Shown here: piece after piece, positions 16,199 to 25,914 of the stretch
Position numbering within the stretch: the first letter of the stretch is position 1
Layout of the letters: each line of letters begins with the position of its first letter
Assembly (NCBI GenBank): GCA_017442865.1
Contig: JAFRXK010000056.1
Span: 1 to 32,611, forward strand
Length of the DNA stretch: 32,611 bases
Direction: 5' to 3'
DNA from: Lachnospiraceae bacterium
Lineage (GTDB): Bacteria; Bacillota; Clostridia; Lachnospirales; Lachnospiraceae
Program-made: the position numbers and the translations under genes
Notes under the pieces: model-generated
Databases searched by the model: none
What the model was told of the DNA's origin: nothing
Seen by the model: the letters and a program-made list of their open reading frames with translations, nothing else

Positions 16199-17737
16199 TT
16201 ATAGTAGTGGTGCAAATAATCTTAGCACAGCCTGCGTCATCTTTGTATACCATGGTATTGCCTTTATAAACGCTTCATCAACCTCGATTGTATCATTGAT
16301 TGTATTCATGAAATCCTCATACAATTCACCTACTGCATCTGCACCGTACACAAATGTACCACATTCGAAGTGAAGATACAAGCTCCTGAAATCAAGATTT
16401 ATACTTCCTATGACTGCTTTTGTGTCATCACTCACACAGCATTTGGAATGAAGGAAGCCCGGCTTATACTCATAAATCCTCACGCCGGCGTCCAAAAGCG
16501 GCTTGTAGTACGAGCGTGTCAGAAGAAATACAAGCTTCTTATCAGGTATATGCGGAGTAATTATCCTTACATCCACGCCACTCTTTGAAGCAAGCATAAA
16601 CGCCCTTAAAAGCTCGTCATCTATTATAAGATAAGGCGTATAAAAATAAACATATCTGCTTGCATTTGAAATAACGCTTAGATATACATTTTCCGCCACC
16701 TGTTCCTGGTCAAAAGGCATATCACCGAACGGCTGCACATATCCTCTCGGATTCTCAACAGGAATCTCCTCTGCCTTAAGATAATATCTGTCAAACTCCT
16801 TGTCGGTATGCTCTATGCTGTTCCATGTTCCAAGAAACATTGAGGTCAGGTTTGTAACAGCCTCACCCTTTATCATAATGCCGGCGTCCTTCCAGTGTCC
16901 GAACTTTTCAATATGATTGATGTATTCGTCCGCCATGTTAATACCGCCGGTAAAGCCTGTCTTTCCGTCAATTACGGTAATCTTTCTGTGGTCTCTGTTG
17001 TTGTGAATTGCCGAAAGCATAGGATAAACCTTGTTAAACACGCGGCACTGGATGCCAAGATTTGCAAGCTTTTCCTTGTATTTTGAAGGAAGGAGCTTAA
17101 TGCAGCCCATATCATCATATAAAAGCCTTACCTCCACGCCCTGCGCCGCCTTACGCTCCAGAATCTCCATAACAGTATCCCACATAAGACCCTTGTTGAT
17201 AATAAAATACTCAAGGAAAATGAATTCCTTCGCCTTCTCAAGCTCAATGCATATCTGTTCAAAATATTCCTCGCCTGTTTTAAAATACTTTGTCTCGCAG
17301 TTATCATATATCGGCGCACCCGCACATTCATTTAGATATGAAGCAATACGTCCAAGGCTGGGATCCCCGTTTTTAATTGTTTCGATTATGGCCTCATCCT
17401 GCTTTACATCATTTCTTACAATCTTATCTATCTTTATAAATTTGCTTGAAAAATGCCTTGCCACAATCTTACCGCTGAACATAAAATGCAGCACCGGACC
17501 TATTAACGGAACTCCTAGTATTACTATCGCCCATGAAAGCTTGTATGATGAATTGCTTCTTTCTTTTACTATCCAGATTGTGAGGATTGAGGCAATTACA
17601 GATGAAATCACCGTCACATATGCATAATAAGGCCCGCTTATTCTTAAAATTGCATAGACTATCCATGCAAACTGCAGCATTACAATAAACAATACCCACA
17701 AAAACCGGCTTGTCAGAAATTTTATCAGCTTATGCAT
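16199..17737 (-). CDS. cls: Cardiolipin synthase (phospholipase D family)
   Basis: Joins two phosphatidylglycerol molecules to cardiolipin at the cytoplasmic membrane. Hydrophobic segments at about 12-30, 36-56 and 70-88 anchor the protein. Two HKD motifs are intact: H250-x-K252 with D257 (DHRKITVIDGKTGFTGG), and LHSKCCVSDDTKAVIGS near the C-terminus. Size (512 aa) is normal. The frame extends to a TTG at 17770, but GAGAGGAAG precedes the ATG at 17737, so the shorter form is given. It reads into prfC. Confidence 0.93.
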   Translation of the reverse strand: MHKLIKFLTSRFLWVLFIVMLQFAWIVYAILRISGPYYAYVTVISSVIASILTIWIVKERSNSSYKLSWAIVILGVPLIGPVLHFMFSGKIVARHFSSKFIKIDKIVRNDVKQDEAIIETIKNGDPSLGRIASYLNECAGAPIYDNCETKYFKTGEEYFEQICIELEKAKEFIFLEYFIINKGLMWDTVMEILERKAAQGVEVRLLYDDMGCIKLLPSKYKEKLANLGIQCRVFNKVYPMLSAIHNNRDHRKITVIDGKTGFTGGINMADEYINHIEKFGHWKDAGIMIKGEAVTNLTSMFLGTWNSIEHTDKEFDRYYLKAEEIPVENPRGYVQPFGDMPFDQEQVAENVYLSVISNASRYVYFYTPYLIIDDELLRAFMLASKSGVDVRIITPHIPDKKLVFLLTRSYYKPLLDAGVRIYEYKPGFLHSKCCVSDDTKAVIGSINLDFRSLYLHFECGTFVYGADAVGELYEDFMNTINDTIEVDEAFIKAIPWYTKMTQAVLRLFAPLL

Positions 17738-17897
17738 TATGGCTTCCTCTCTATTTGTTGTAAAAAACAAATTTATGTGTTATTATATATCCAGATAATC
17801 TGCATATGAGCCGGATATGATATACATTCTTATCCGCTGCGGCATTTCATTTCAGGCAGCCGCCATATGCAAATATACAGATTAAAAGGAGATTCTT

Positions 17898-18662
17898 ATG
17901 ATATTTGCAATTGATATTGGCAACAGTAATATAGTTGCCGGATGTATTGATAATAAACAGTCATATTTTGTTGAGCGTATATCTACTGACATCCAGAAGA
18001 CCTCTACCGAATATGCCATACTTTTTAAAAACATGCTTGAGCTTCACGGCATCTCAAAAAAAGAGCTTGACGGTGCAATCATTTCATCAGTTGTTCCGCC
18101 TATATCAAACACCATACAGGATGCCATAAAAAAGGTAACAGGACTTGATGCGATGCTTGTAGGTCCCGGTCTTAAGACAGGACTTAATATAAAGATTGAT
18201 AATCCCGCACAGCTTGGAAGCGACCTTGTAGTCGGCGCAGTAGCTGCTATGGATGAATATCCTGTCCCACTTATCATCATTGATATGGGTACTGCTACCA
18301 CTATCTTCTGCATTGATGATAGCGGCGCTTTCATCGGCGGTGCAATCATGCCGGGCGTGATGGTATCTCTTGAATCACTTACCAACCGCACCTCACAGCT
18401 TCCTAAAATCAGTCTTGAAGCACCTAAAAAGGCAATCGGAAGGAACACGATAGACTGCATGAAGAGCGGTCTTGTCCTTGCAAATGCATCAATGCTTGAC
18501 GGTATGATTGATAAGATGCAGGCCGAGCTTGCGGGGCCTGCCACAGTAATTGCAACCGGAGGTCTGTCACAGTTTATCATTCCTTACTGCAACCATGAGA
18601 TAATCTGGAACGATACTCTTTTGCTTCGCGGATTATGGCTCATTTACCAGAAAAACTGTTAA
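17898..18662 (+). CDS. coaX: Type III pantothenate kinase
   Basis: First enzyme of coenzyme A synthesis (pantothenate to 4'-phosphopantothenate). The ASKHA fold is evident: phosphate-1 loop DIGNSNIVAG at 6-15, the pantothenate-binding GSDLVVGAVAA segment, phosphate-2 strand IIIDMGTATTIF, and GGAIMPGVMVSLESL. Length 254 aa is typical. AAAAGGAGA is 6 nt before the ATG. It is divergent from the cardiolipin synthase gene and convergent with the rhomboid-like gene. Confidence 0.95.
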   Translation: MIFAIDIGNSNIVAGCIDNKQSYFVERISTDIQKTSTEYAILFKNMLELHGISKKELDGAIISSVVPPISNTIQDAIKKVTGLDAMLVGPGLKTGLNIKIDNPAQLGSDLVVGAVAAMDEYPVPLIIIDMGTATTIFCIDDSGAFIGGAIMPGVMVSLESLTNRTSQLPKISLEAPKKAIGRNTIDCMKSGLVLANASMLDGMIDKMQAELAGPATVIATGGLSQFIIPYCNHEIIWNDTLLLRGLWLIYQKNC

Positions 18663-18750
18663 ATTTCATTATATAATGATATATTATAATTGTCAAATTC
18701 ACATTTCATTTGTACTTTAATTATTAAAGGCTTTTGTCCATTTATCATAA

Positions 18751-18800
18751 ACGTCCGCAATTATATACCTTAAAAATCCCGGTATATAATGCGGACGTTA
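18751..18800. repeat. Long near-perfect inverted repeat between convergent genes
   Basis: A 20-nt arm (18751-18770) pairs with 18782-18800, giving 19 bp with one bulged A and an 11-nt loop. It lies between coaX (plus) and the rhomboid-like gene (minus). Neither side has a clear T-run, so it is not a textbook intrinsic terminator, but it is the only strong hairpin that could end either transcript. Confidence 0.8.
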
Positions 18801-18934
18801 TTCTGTCACAGTGTTCTGGGCTGCCGTTTTCAATTCGCATATCTGCCACAGCATATATTGAAAGCCTGATGCCCAATGACACAAAACTCCTCTATCCAAG
18901 GCTGCCTTTCTGCTATCGGATTGGTTGTAGTAAA

Positions 18935-19774
18935 CTACATATCTTCTTTTATATGCACATGGGTATACAGATGCTCCATGCAGTATTCCCTGCCTCCGGC
19001 ACACTTTGAACAGTATCTGAATTCAAGTGCCGGGTTATCAAGCTCGGTCTGACCGCAGATGGCACACTTATGATACGCCTGTCCTGCCCTGTGCTGCGAG
19101 CTGTTCATTGCGCTCTTAAACTTCACTCTCTGCTTCATAACTCCCGGCGAGGCAAATGAAAATCTTTTTGTTGTAAAGAAAAATACAAGGAAATTTAAAA
19201 AGCTCATTACAATAATAACTGCCATTGACCAGTCATGGTTTATAAGGGCCATTACAAATGAAAATGCAAACACCGCCGCATCAATAAGTCCAAGTATCTT
19301 TGCCTTTACAGGTATCAGATAGAACAGTAAAAACTGCGCATCCGGAAATGTTGCAGCAAAAGCAAGGAATAATGACAGATTAAGATAATCCGTTGTAACA
19401 AATATTGTATTCTCCCATAAAAAATAAACTATGAATAAGCCCAATATATGAAACAATACTCCTGATATGAAATATACGTTAAACTTAAAACTTCCCCACA
19501 TATGCTCAAGCGTATTTCCTATACTGTAATAAACATATCCCATGATAACCGCAAAGAATATATTGCCTGTCGGCGGGTATATAAGAAATGTAAACAGTCT
19601 CCACACCTGTCCCTTAAGCACCTGCGGCACAACAAGAGCCAGATAATCATAATAAAACTGTGGTCTTGTCAGATTTATAATAAGTCCTATTCCGTAAAGA
19701 ATAACCACATAAAGCATCAGATTTTTAATTGCAAACCTTCCGAATCTGCGTTCTAATTTTGAAAGCCAGTCCAA
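18935..19774 (-). CDS. Rhomboid-fold membrane protein lacking the catalytic motif, with C-terminal zinc ribbon
   Basis: About six hydrophobic segments fill the first 210 residues. The rhomboid landmarks are present: GQVWRLFTFLIYPP (normally WR followed by a His-containing loop) and the SIGNTLEHMWGSFKFNVYFISG segment (normally G-x-x-LE-x-x-WG). The GxSG active-site motif is missing; the corresponding stretch reads FLAFAATFPDAQFL. So this is probably a pseudoprotease. The cytosolic tail ends in a zinc-ribbon-like set: C237, C240, C255, C258, then C265, H268, H272 and H274. TTG at 19774 is the start, with AGAGGT upstream and a consensus promoter 35 nt before it. Confidence 0.75.
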   Translation of the reverse strand: MDWLSKLERRFGRFAIKNLMLYVVILYGIGLIINLTRPQFYYDYLALVVPQVLKGQVWRLFTFLIYPPTGNIFFAVIMGYVYYSIGNTLEHMWGSFKFNVYFISGVLFHILGLFIVYFLWENTIFVTTDYLNLSLFLAFAATFPDAQFLLFYLIPVKAKILGLIDAAVFAFSFVMALINHDWSMAVIIVMSFLNFLVFFFTTKRFSFASPGVMKQRVKFKSAMNSSQHRAGQAYHKCAICGQTELDNPALEFRYCSKCAGGREYCMEHLYTHVHIKEDM

Positions 19775-19809
19775 TATTTAAACCTCTTTTCTGTATTACT
19801 TATGCTACC

Positions 19810-19838
19810 ATTATATTTTCTATACGCATCTTTGTCAA
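19810..19838 (-). promoter_or_regulatory. Consensus promoter of the rhomboid-like gene
   Basis: TTGACA (19833-19838), 17 nt, then TATAAT (19810-19815) on the minus strand: both hexamers match consensus exactly. The untranslated leader would be about 30 nt, which supports the TTG start at 19774. Confidence 0.85.
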
Positions 19839-19956
19839 ACAATAAAAGCTGTTTGTTATTTTCATTGTTTTACTAATTTGACCATTCAGCTTGTTAAATA
19901 TGCATTTTGTATATTTTCATTTTATAATATTAAGATTATTTTCAAATATTGTTATC

Positions 19957-19985
19957 TTGCAATAATATTTTAAAAGTAATATAAT
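19957..19985 (+). promoter_or_regulatory. Promoter of the large activase gene
   Basis: TTGCAA (19957-19962) and TATAAT (19980-19985) with 17-nt spacing on the plus strand. Transcription would begin near 19992, which rules out the GTG at 19989 as start of the downstream gene and favours the ATG at 20019. Confidence 0.75.
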
Positions 19986-20018
19986 TAGGTGGAATATCTA
20001 AAGAAAATAGGTGTTATT

Positions 20019-23000
20019 ATGACAAATTACAATACTTTGGGAATAGATATCGGTTCAACAACAGTCAAGATAGCTATTCTCGACGAAAGCAACAAAATAC
20101 TTTTCTCACAATACGAAAGACATTACGCGAACATACAGGAGACCCTTGCCGCACTGTTGAACAATGCGATGCTTAAGCTCGGAGACATTACTCTTCATCC
20201 TGTTATCACCGGTTCAGGCGGTCTTACAATCTCAAAGCATCTGGACATTCCTTTTGTCCAGGAGGTTGTGGCGGTTTCAACATCATTGCAGGACTATGCC
20301 CCTCAGACAGATGTTGCGATAGAGCTCGGTGGCGAAGATGCTAAAATTATATACTTTACGAATGGTATTGACCAGAGGATGAACGGTATCTGTGCCGGCG
20401 GCACAGGCTCATTTATTGACCAGATGGCTTCACTTTTACAGACGGACGCCTCCGGACTTAATGAGTATGCCAAGAGTTACAAGGCAATTTATCCGATTGC
20501 GGCAAGATGCGGTGTTTTTGCGAAATCAGACATTCAGCCGCTTATTAATGAGGGTGCTACAAGGGAAGACCTTGCCGCATCTATTTTCCAGGCGGTTGTA
20601 AACCAGACCATCAGCGGTCTTGCCTGCGGAAAGCCTATCCGCGGCAACGTTGCCTTCTTGGGCGGTCCGCTTCACTTCCTTACGGAGCTTAAGCAGGCGT
20701 TTATCAGGACGCTTAAGCTGACAGATGACATGGTTATTGCGCCTGAGCACTCACACCTTTTTGCGGCAATAGGCGCTGCGATGAATTCAAAGCCTGAGGC
20801 TTCTGTTTTGATTTCCGAATTGTACAAAAAACTGAATTCAGGCATCAAGATGGAGTTTGAGGTAAAAAGGCTTGAGCCTTTGTTTGCAAACAAGGACGAA
20901 TACAGGGCATTCAGGGAGCGTCATAACAGGCACTCAGTTAAAAAAGGTGACATTACCTCTTACAAGGGCGGCTGCTATCTCGGCATAGACGCCGGATCAA
21001 CCACCACAAAGGTTGCTCTTGTAGGTGAGGACGGCTCGCTGCTCTATTCCTTCTATTCAAACAACAACGGAAGTCCGCTTGCGACTACGATAAGGGCTAT
21101 GGAGGAGATAAACTCTCTTCTGCCGGCAGACGCAAAGATTCTCTACTCATGCTCTACAGGCTATGGCGAGGCACTTATCAAGGCTGCTCTCATGCTTGAT
21201 GAGGGCGAGGTTGAGACTGTATCACACTACTATGCGGCTTCCTTCTTTGAACCTGACGTTGACTGTATATTGGATATCGGCGGTCAGGATATGAAGTGTA
21301 TCAAGATTAAAAACCACACCGTTGACAACGTGCTTCTTAACGAGGCGTGCTCATCAGGCTGCGGTTCATTTATAGAGACCTTCGCAAAATCCTTGAACTA
21401 CAGCGTTGAGGACTTCGCAAAGGAAGCATTATTTGCGCAGAATCCTATAGATTTAGGTACAAGATGCACCGTATTTATGAATTCAAATGTTAAGCAGGCG
21501 CAGAAGGAGGGTGCATCTGTTGCTGATATCTCCGCCGGACTTGCTTATTCAGTAATTAAAAATGCTTTGTTTAAGGTTATCAAGATTACAAACGCTTCTG
21601 ACCTTGGCGGCAAGGTCGTTGTACAGGGCGGAACCTTCTACAACGACGCAGTTTTACGAAGCTTTGAAAGTATTGCAGGCTGCGAGGCTGTACGTCCGGA
21701 TATCGCAGGTATTATGGGCGCCTTTGGCGCCGCACTGGTCGCTCGCGAAAGATACGACGCTTCAAAGACCACCACAATGCTTCCTATCAAGGACATATTA
21801 AGCCTTACCTTTGACACCTCTCTTACGAGATGCAAGGGCTGTACAAACAACTGTCTGCTCACTATCAACAAGTTCAGCAACGGCAGACGCTACATAACCG
21901 GCAACAGATGTGAGCGTGGCATCGGCGGTCAGAAGAACAAGGACAATGTTCCAAATCTTTTTGAATACAAATATCACAGGATGTTCAACTACGAGCCATT
22001 AAGCGAGGCAGAGGCAACCAGAGGTACTGTTGGCATTCCGCGTGTACTTAACATGTACGAGAATTATCCGTTCTGGGCAACCTTCTTTAAGAGGCTTGGC
22101 TTCAGAACAGTGCTCTCACCTGACTCATCACGCAAGATTTACGAGCTTGGAATCGAATCAATTCCAAGTGAATCAGAGTGCTATCCTGCCAAGCTGGCAC
22201 ACGGTCATGTAAGCTGGCTTATCAATAATGGCATAAAATTCATCTTCTACCCTTGCATCCCTTATGAGCGTATTGAGACAAAGGAGGCGCAAAACCATTA
22301 CAATTGCCCTATCGTAACCTCCTACGCCGAGAACATTAAGAACAACGTAGAAGAGCTACGTGATAACAACATACGTTTCATGAATCCATTCATGGCGTTT
22401 ACTGATGAAAATATACTTACAAAACGACTCGTTGAGGTATTTACAAAGGAATTCTCCATTCCTGCTGCCGAGATTACACAGGCAGCGCATGAGGCATGGA
22501 ACGAGCTTATAGCTTCACGTGAGGATATGATGAAGAAGGGCGAGGAAACGCTTGAGTATCTTAAGCAGACCGGCAGACGCGGTATCGTGCTTGCAGGCCG
22601 TCCTTACCACGTTGACCCTGAGATTAACCACGGCATACCTGAACTAATCAATTCCTATGGTATTGCGGTGCTTACCGAGGACTCTGTTTCACACCTTGCA
22701 AAGGTTGAACGTCCTATTGTAGTTATGGACCAGTGGATGTACCACTCCAGACTTTATTCAGCTGCAAGCTTTGTAAAGACGCAGGACAATTTAGACCTTA
22801 TCCAGCTCAATTCCTTCGGATGCGGTCTGGATGCGGTAACAACCGACCAGGTAAATGATATCCTGACCGGCTCAGACAAAATTTATACAGTGCTTAAGAT
22901 TGATGAGGTAAATAACCTGGGTGCGGCAAGAATCCGTATACGTTCTCTTATCTCGGCAATACGTGTGCGCGAAATGAAGCATACGAAGCGTACAATTAAA

Positions 23001-24275
23001 TCCGCGGCAATCAAGCGAGTAGAATTCACCGAGGACATGAAAGCATCAGGCTATACAATACTCTGTCCTCAGATGACACCGATTCACTTCGACCTGCTTG
23101 CGCCTGCACTTAGCTCCTGTGGCTACAACATCATTGCGCTTCCGGAGTCACACTCAGGCCGCTCGGCAGTAGATGTCGGACTTCAGTATGTAAATAATGA
23201 CGCCTGTTATCCTTCGCTTATAGTAATCGGACAGATTATGGAGGCTCTTCTTTCAGGCAGATATGACGTAAATAAAACAGCAGTGCTTATTACACAGACA
23301 GGCGGCGGCTGCCGTGCTTCAAACTACATCGGCTTTATCAGGCGTGCCCTTAAAAAAGCTGGCATGGAGCAGATTCCTGTCATATCATTGAGCGTTCAGG
23401 GTCTTGAGAAGAATTCAGGCTTCAAATACACCCTTCCGATGATTATGAAGGGCATGCAGTCGATTATTTACGGAGACGTATTCATGCGCGCTCTCTACCG
23501 TGTGCGCCCATATGAATTAGAACCGGGCTCCGCCAATGCCTTGCATGAAAAGTGGAAAGCAAAATGCCTAGAATCACTTACCAAAAAGCATGTGTCATCA
23601 AGAGAATTCAAGAAAAATATCAAGGGTATTGTTCGAGACTTTGACAAACTTCCTATTGACGAGACAATAAAGAAGCCTCGCGTCGGTATCGTAGGCGAAA
23701 TTCTTGTTAAGTTCCTTCCTCTTGCAAACAACCACCTTGTTGAGCTCTTGGAGCAGGAGGGCGCCGAGGCAGTAATGCCTGACCTCATGGACTTCCTCTT
23801 GTACTGCTTCTACAATACAAACTTCAAGGCTGACAACCTCGGTGCGAAGCGTTCCTCTGCTATTCTTTCAAACCTTGGCATCCGCTTCCTCGAGCACCTT
23901 AGGAAGCCTGCAAGAAAAGCATTTGAAAAAAGCAGCCGCTTTGACGCACCTGCAAAGATACAGCACCTTGCAGACTACGCAAAGGACTTTGTATCAATCG
24001 GCAATCAGACCGGCGAGGGCTGGTTCTTAACCGGCGAGATGCTCGAGCTCATACATAACGGTACTGAAAACATCGTATGTACCCAGCCGTTTGGCTGCCT
24101 CCCGAACCACATAGTCGGCAAGGGCGTCATCAAGGAACTCAGACACCAGTACCCTGACTCCAACATAATCGCAGTCGATTATGACCCGGGTGCCAGCGAG
24201 GTAAACCAGCTCAACCGAATCAAGCTGATGCTTTCAACCGCGCAGAAGAATTTAAAAAAGCGTCAGGAAAAATAA
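20019..24275 (+). CDS. Giant fused 2-hydroxyacyl-CoA dehydratase activase-like protein
   Basis: A 1418-aa fusion. Two successive BcrAD/BadFG-type ASKHA ATPase domains (about 7-260 and 320-580) each have a phosphate loop ([16 protein letters not shown]). Each also has the two cysteines that in the activator family hold a [4Fe-4S] cluster between subunits (C125/C164; C444 or C448 with C483). A cysteine cluster follows (C605, C608, C612, C631), then the CoA-enzyme-activase-associated domain ([13 protein letters not shown] region), and a C-terminal half resembling the dehydratase D-type subunit with further cysteines. Such activators use ATP to inject an electron into a dehydratase. This fused form is common in Clostridia, but its substrate is unknown, and no partner gene is adjacent. 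AGGTG precedes the ATG. Confidence 0.88.
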   Translation: MTNYNTLGIDIGSTTVKIAILDESNKILFSQYERHYANIQETLAALLNNAMLKLGDITLHPVITGSGGLTISKHLDIPFVQEVVAVSTSLQDYAPQTDVAIELGGEDAKIIYFTNGIDQRMNGICAGGTGSFIDQMASLLQTDASGLNEYAKSYKAIYPIAARCGVFAKSDIQPLINEGATREDLAASIFQAVVNQTISGLACGKPIRGNVAFLGGPLHFLTELKQAFIRTLKLTDDMVIAPEHSHLFAAIGAAMNSKPEASVLISELYKKLNSGIKMEFEVKRLEPLFANKDEYRAFRERHNRHSVKKGDITSYKGGCYLGIDAGSTTTKVALVGEDGSLLYSFYSNNNGSPLATTIRAMEEINSLLPADAKILYSCSTGYGEALIKAALMLDEGEVETVSHYYAASFFEPDVDCILDIGGQDMKCIKIKNHTVDNVLLNEACSSGCGSFIETFAKSLNYSVEDFAKEALFAQNPIDLGTRCTVFMNSNVKQAQKEGASVADISAGLAYSVIKNALFKVIKITNASDLGGKVVVQGGTFYNDAVLRSFESIAGCEAVRPDIAGIMGAFGAALVARERYDASKTTTMLPIKDILSLTFDTSLTRCKGCTNNCLLTINKFSNGRRYITGNRCERGIGGQKNKDNVPNLFEYKYHRMFNYEPLSEAEATRGTVGIPRVLNMYENYPFWATFFKRLGFRTVLSPDSSRKIYELGIESIPSESECYPAKLAHGHVSWLINNGIKFIFYPCIPYERIETKEAQNHYNCPIVTSYAENIKNNVEELRDNNIRFMNPFMAFTDENILTKRLVEVFTKEFSIPAAEITQAAHEAWNELIASREDMMKKGEETLEYLKQTGRRGIVLAGRPYHVDPEINHGIPELINSYGIAVLTEDSVSHLAKVERPIVVMDQWMYHSRLYSAASFVKTQDNLDLIQLNSFGCGLDAVTTDQVNDILTGSDKIYTVLKIDEVNNLGAARIRIRSLISAIRVREMKHTKRTIKSAAIKRVEFTEDMKASGYTILCPQMTPIHFDLLAPALSSCGYNIIALPESHSGRSAVDVGLQYVNNDACYPSLIVIGQIMEALLSGRYDVNKTAVLITQTGGGCRASNYIGFIRRALKKAGMEQIPVISLSVQGLEKNSGFKYTLPMIMKGMQSIIYGDVFMRALYRVRPYELEPGSANALHEKWKAKCLESLTKKHVSSREFKKNIKGIVRDFDKLPIDETIKKPRVGIVGEILVKFLPLANNHLVELLEQEGAEAVMPDLMDFLLYCFYNTNFKADNLGAKRSSAILSNLGIRFLEHLRKPARKAFEKSSRFDAPAKIQHLADYAKDFVSIGNQTGEGWFLTGEMLELIHNGTENIVCTQPFGCLPNHIVGKGVIKELRHQYPDSNIIAVDYDPGASEVNQLNRIKLMLSTAQKNLKKRQEK

Positions 24276-24289
24276 AACTCTAAATGTTA

Positions 24290-24347
24290 AAGCGGGCACT
24301 CAAAATTAAGCATTTAATCTTAATTTTGAGTGCCCGCTTATTTTCCT
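24290..24347 (+). terminator. Strong terminator after the activase gene, probably bidirectional
   Basis: A perfect 21-bp stem (24290-24310 with 24319-24339) with an 8-nt loop, followed on the plus strand by attttcctt. It sits between the convergent activase and APH-like genes and probably serves both; on the minus strand the T-tract is farther away. Confidence 0.85.
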
Positions 24348-24426
24348 TAATTTTATCTCCTTACAAATAAAAAATGAGTTTGCTCCTCAATAAGTCTGAC
24401 ATTCCTTCAAAAAGTTTGATTCCCAA

Positions 24427-25380
24427 CTAACATTGTAATTCCTGCCATGATAATTCAAAAAGCTGCTTCGCCCACTTATATTGTCCGTCATCCTCATATC
24501 CGCGGTATGCTCCCTCTGTCATCATGAGTATATATAAATACACATCATACCAGAGTATTCTCTTCATTTCAGCATCAGAGAATGTCTCCTTACCAAAGCC
24601 TCTTAAAAAGTATGCATTTCTTGAGTGCCTGCGGAACCGGTCATCCATAAACGCCTCTCCCCAGAGTGCTCTTTCCCAATCAATAACACCTGACACTTCT
24701 TTGTCTTTTACAAATACATTTCCTTCCCACATGTCCCAGTGAACTAAAGTCGGTATCTGTACACTGTCAAAAACACTCCTATAAGAACTTAACAGGGATA
24801 GAACTTCTTTTGCCGAAACTCCCAGGTCAATACACTTTCTTTGTGCATCGTTTAATATATTTGAAATTAGGTAAAACACAAAATCATAAAGACAATCAAA
24901 TCGGTGCGCAGCATCACCTAAAAGTCCAAACCTTTCACCTTTAATATTTGTCATTCTTCTTTGAATCTTCCCTATTTCATAATAAATCTTTTTATTATCC
25001 TCTTCAGACAACTGCTCCCTGACAGATGCAAAGCTATTGCCATCTAAAGCCTCCATAAAAAAATAATTTCCACTACACAGTTCTTTTGAAAAGTCATAGA
25101 ACAACACATCAGCAGTCTTTACAACATTGCTCTCTTTTACGATTTGCATTGCAGACACTTCGGCTTCCATAATATTAATCTCATTTGATGTTAAGCCTTC
25201 ATTATTTTCAGGTGCAATCTTCAACACGCTTCTGTCACCATCTGCGAATGTAATCATATATGCTGCATTACACATTCCTTCTGTAAGCTCTTTTATTGAT
25301 AAAATATTTTTGCAGCCAAATGCTTTTCGAACCATGCTTTCAATCATTTTCTCAGATTGTTTGTTCTTTGTAATTCCCAC
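24427..25380 (-). CDS. APH/choline-kinase-family phosphotransferase, substrate unknown
   Basis: Protein-kinase-like small-molecule kinase, 317 aa. The nucleotide-binding lobe has a VLKIAP strand (K54 as the likely ATP-binding lysine). The catalytic loop is VHWDMWEGNVFV with H214, D216 and N221, and the metal-binding Asp is D234 in GVIDWE, the arrangement of aminoglycoside and other APH-type kinases. Substrate cannot be read from sequence, and resistance should not be assumed. The start is GTG at 25380 behind AGAGGT. It follows the ArsC/Spx-like gene after 42 nt, so co-transcription is likely. Confidence 0.85.
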   Translation of the reverse strand: MGITKNKQSEKMIESMVRKAFGCKNILSIKELTEGMCNAAYMITFADGDRSVLKIAPENNEGLTSNEINIMEAEVSAMQIVKESNVVKTADVLFYDFSKELCSGNYFFMEALDGNSFASVREQLSEEDNKKIYYEIGKIQRRMTNIKGERFGLLGDAAHRFDCLYDFVFYLISNILNDAQRKCIDLGVSAKEVLSLLSSYRSVFDSVQIPTLVHWDMWEGNVFVKDKEVSGVIDWERALWGEAFMDDRFRRHSRNAYFLRGFGKETFSDAEMKRILWYDVYLYILMMTEGAYRGYEDDGQYKWAKQLFELSWQELQC

Positions 25381-25413
25381 GCCGTACCTCTTGCCAGTTA
25401 TTTTATAAATGTA

Positions 25414-25431
25414 CTATATATGCTATATATG
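25414..25431. repeat. Exact 9-bp duplication of the last codons of the ArsC/Spx-like gene
   Basis: The final nine bases of the gene on the minus strand (CATATATAG, coding His-Ile-stop) are repeated exactly once immediately after the stop codon. The unit is short and AT-rich, so chance is possible; it is listed because four neighbouring genes show longer versions of the same arrangement. Confidence 0.6.
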
Positions 25432-25776
25432 CTTCTCCCACTCGGCTTCCTTAAAGCCTGTAACTACAAAATCATCCCCGACAAGAATCGGTCTTTTTAC
25501 AAGCATACCATCCGTTGACAATAGTTCCAGCTTCTCGTCCACTGTCATACCCGGCAGCCTGTCCTTTAAATTAAGCTCCTTGTAAATAAGTCCGCTGGTA
25601 TTGAAAAATCGCTTGATATCAAGTCCGCTTTTTTCGTACCAATTCTTCAGCTCATCCTTGCTTGGATTATCCTCTTTGATATCGCGAAAAGTATATTCTA
25701 TACCACGGCTCTTAAGCCACTGCTCTGCCTTTTTGCAGGTTGAACATTTTGGGTAACACACAAATAATAATGCCAT
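25423..25776 (-). CDS. ArsC/Spx/YffB-family thioredoxin-fold protein
   Basis: A 117-aa member of the arsenate reductase-like family: CYPKCSTCKKAEQWL, with a CSTC pair at C11 and C14, then KRFFNTSGLIYKELNLKD and the cis-proline loop KRPILVGDDFVVTGF. Family members are redox or regulatory proteins (Spx, MgsR) or of unknown role (YffB). The sequence gives no basis to call it an arsenate reductase, and it is not near other ars genes. GGAGAAAA precedes the ATG. Confidence 0.85.
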   Translation of the reverse strand: MALLFVCYPKCSTCKKAEQWLKSRGIEYTFRDIKEDNPSKDELKNWYEKSGLDIKRFFNTSGLIYKELNLKDRLPGMTVDEKLELLSTDGMLVKRPILVGDDFVVTGFKEAEWEKHI

Positions 25777-25849
25777 AATTGATTTTCTCCTTTATTTTTT
25801 AATGGGCATTGCCGACTAAAAATCACACAATGCCCTCTTTCTTTAACAT

Positions 25850-25914
25850 ATCACTCTTTATCACAGCTACAATTGATATTCTTCACTCATCACTTTTTAT
25901 CACAGCTTACAATT
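25850..25914. repeat. Duplicated 3' end of the membrane-protein gene
   Basis: The last 24 bases of the membrane-protein gene plus its stop (25889-25914) recur just downstream at 25850-25874, a period of 39-40 bp, with one substitution and a 1-nt indel. The downstream copy therefore carries the stop-codon region but no extra coding. Confidence 0.8.

Noticed and set aside
17031..17627. 198-codon plus-strand frame opposite cls
   Set aside because: Shadow of the cardiolipin synthase frame; composition is not protein-like.
24427..25380. Aminoglycoside resistance gene
   Set aside because: Only the general APH-type kinase motifs are present; nothing indicates antibiotic specificity or a mobile context.
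25804..25837. gggcattg/caatgccc inverted repeat as a terminator of the membrane-protein gene
   Set aside because: The stem is 8 bp with a 16-nt loop and is followed by A-rich, not T-rich, sequence on the minus strand.
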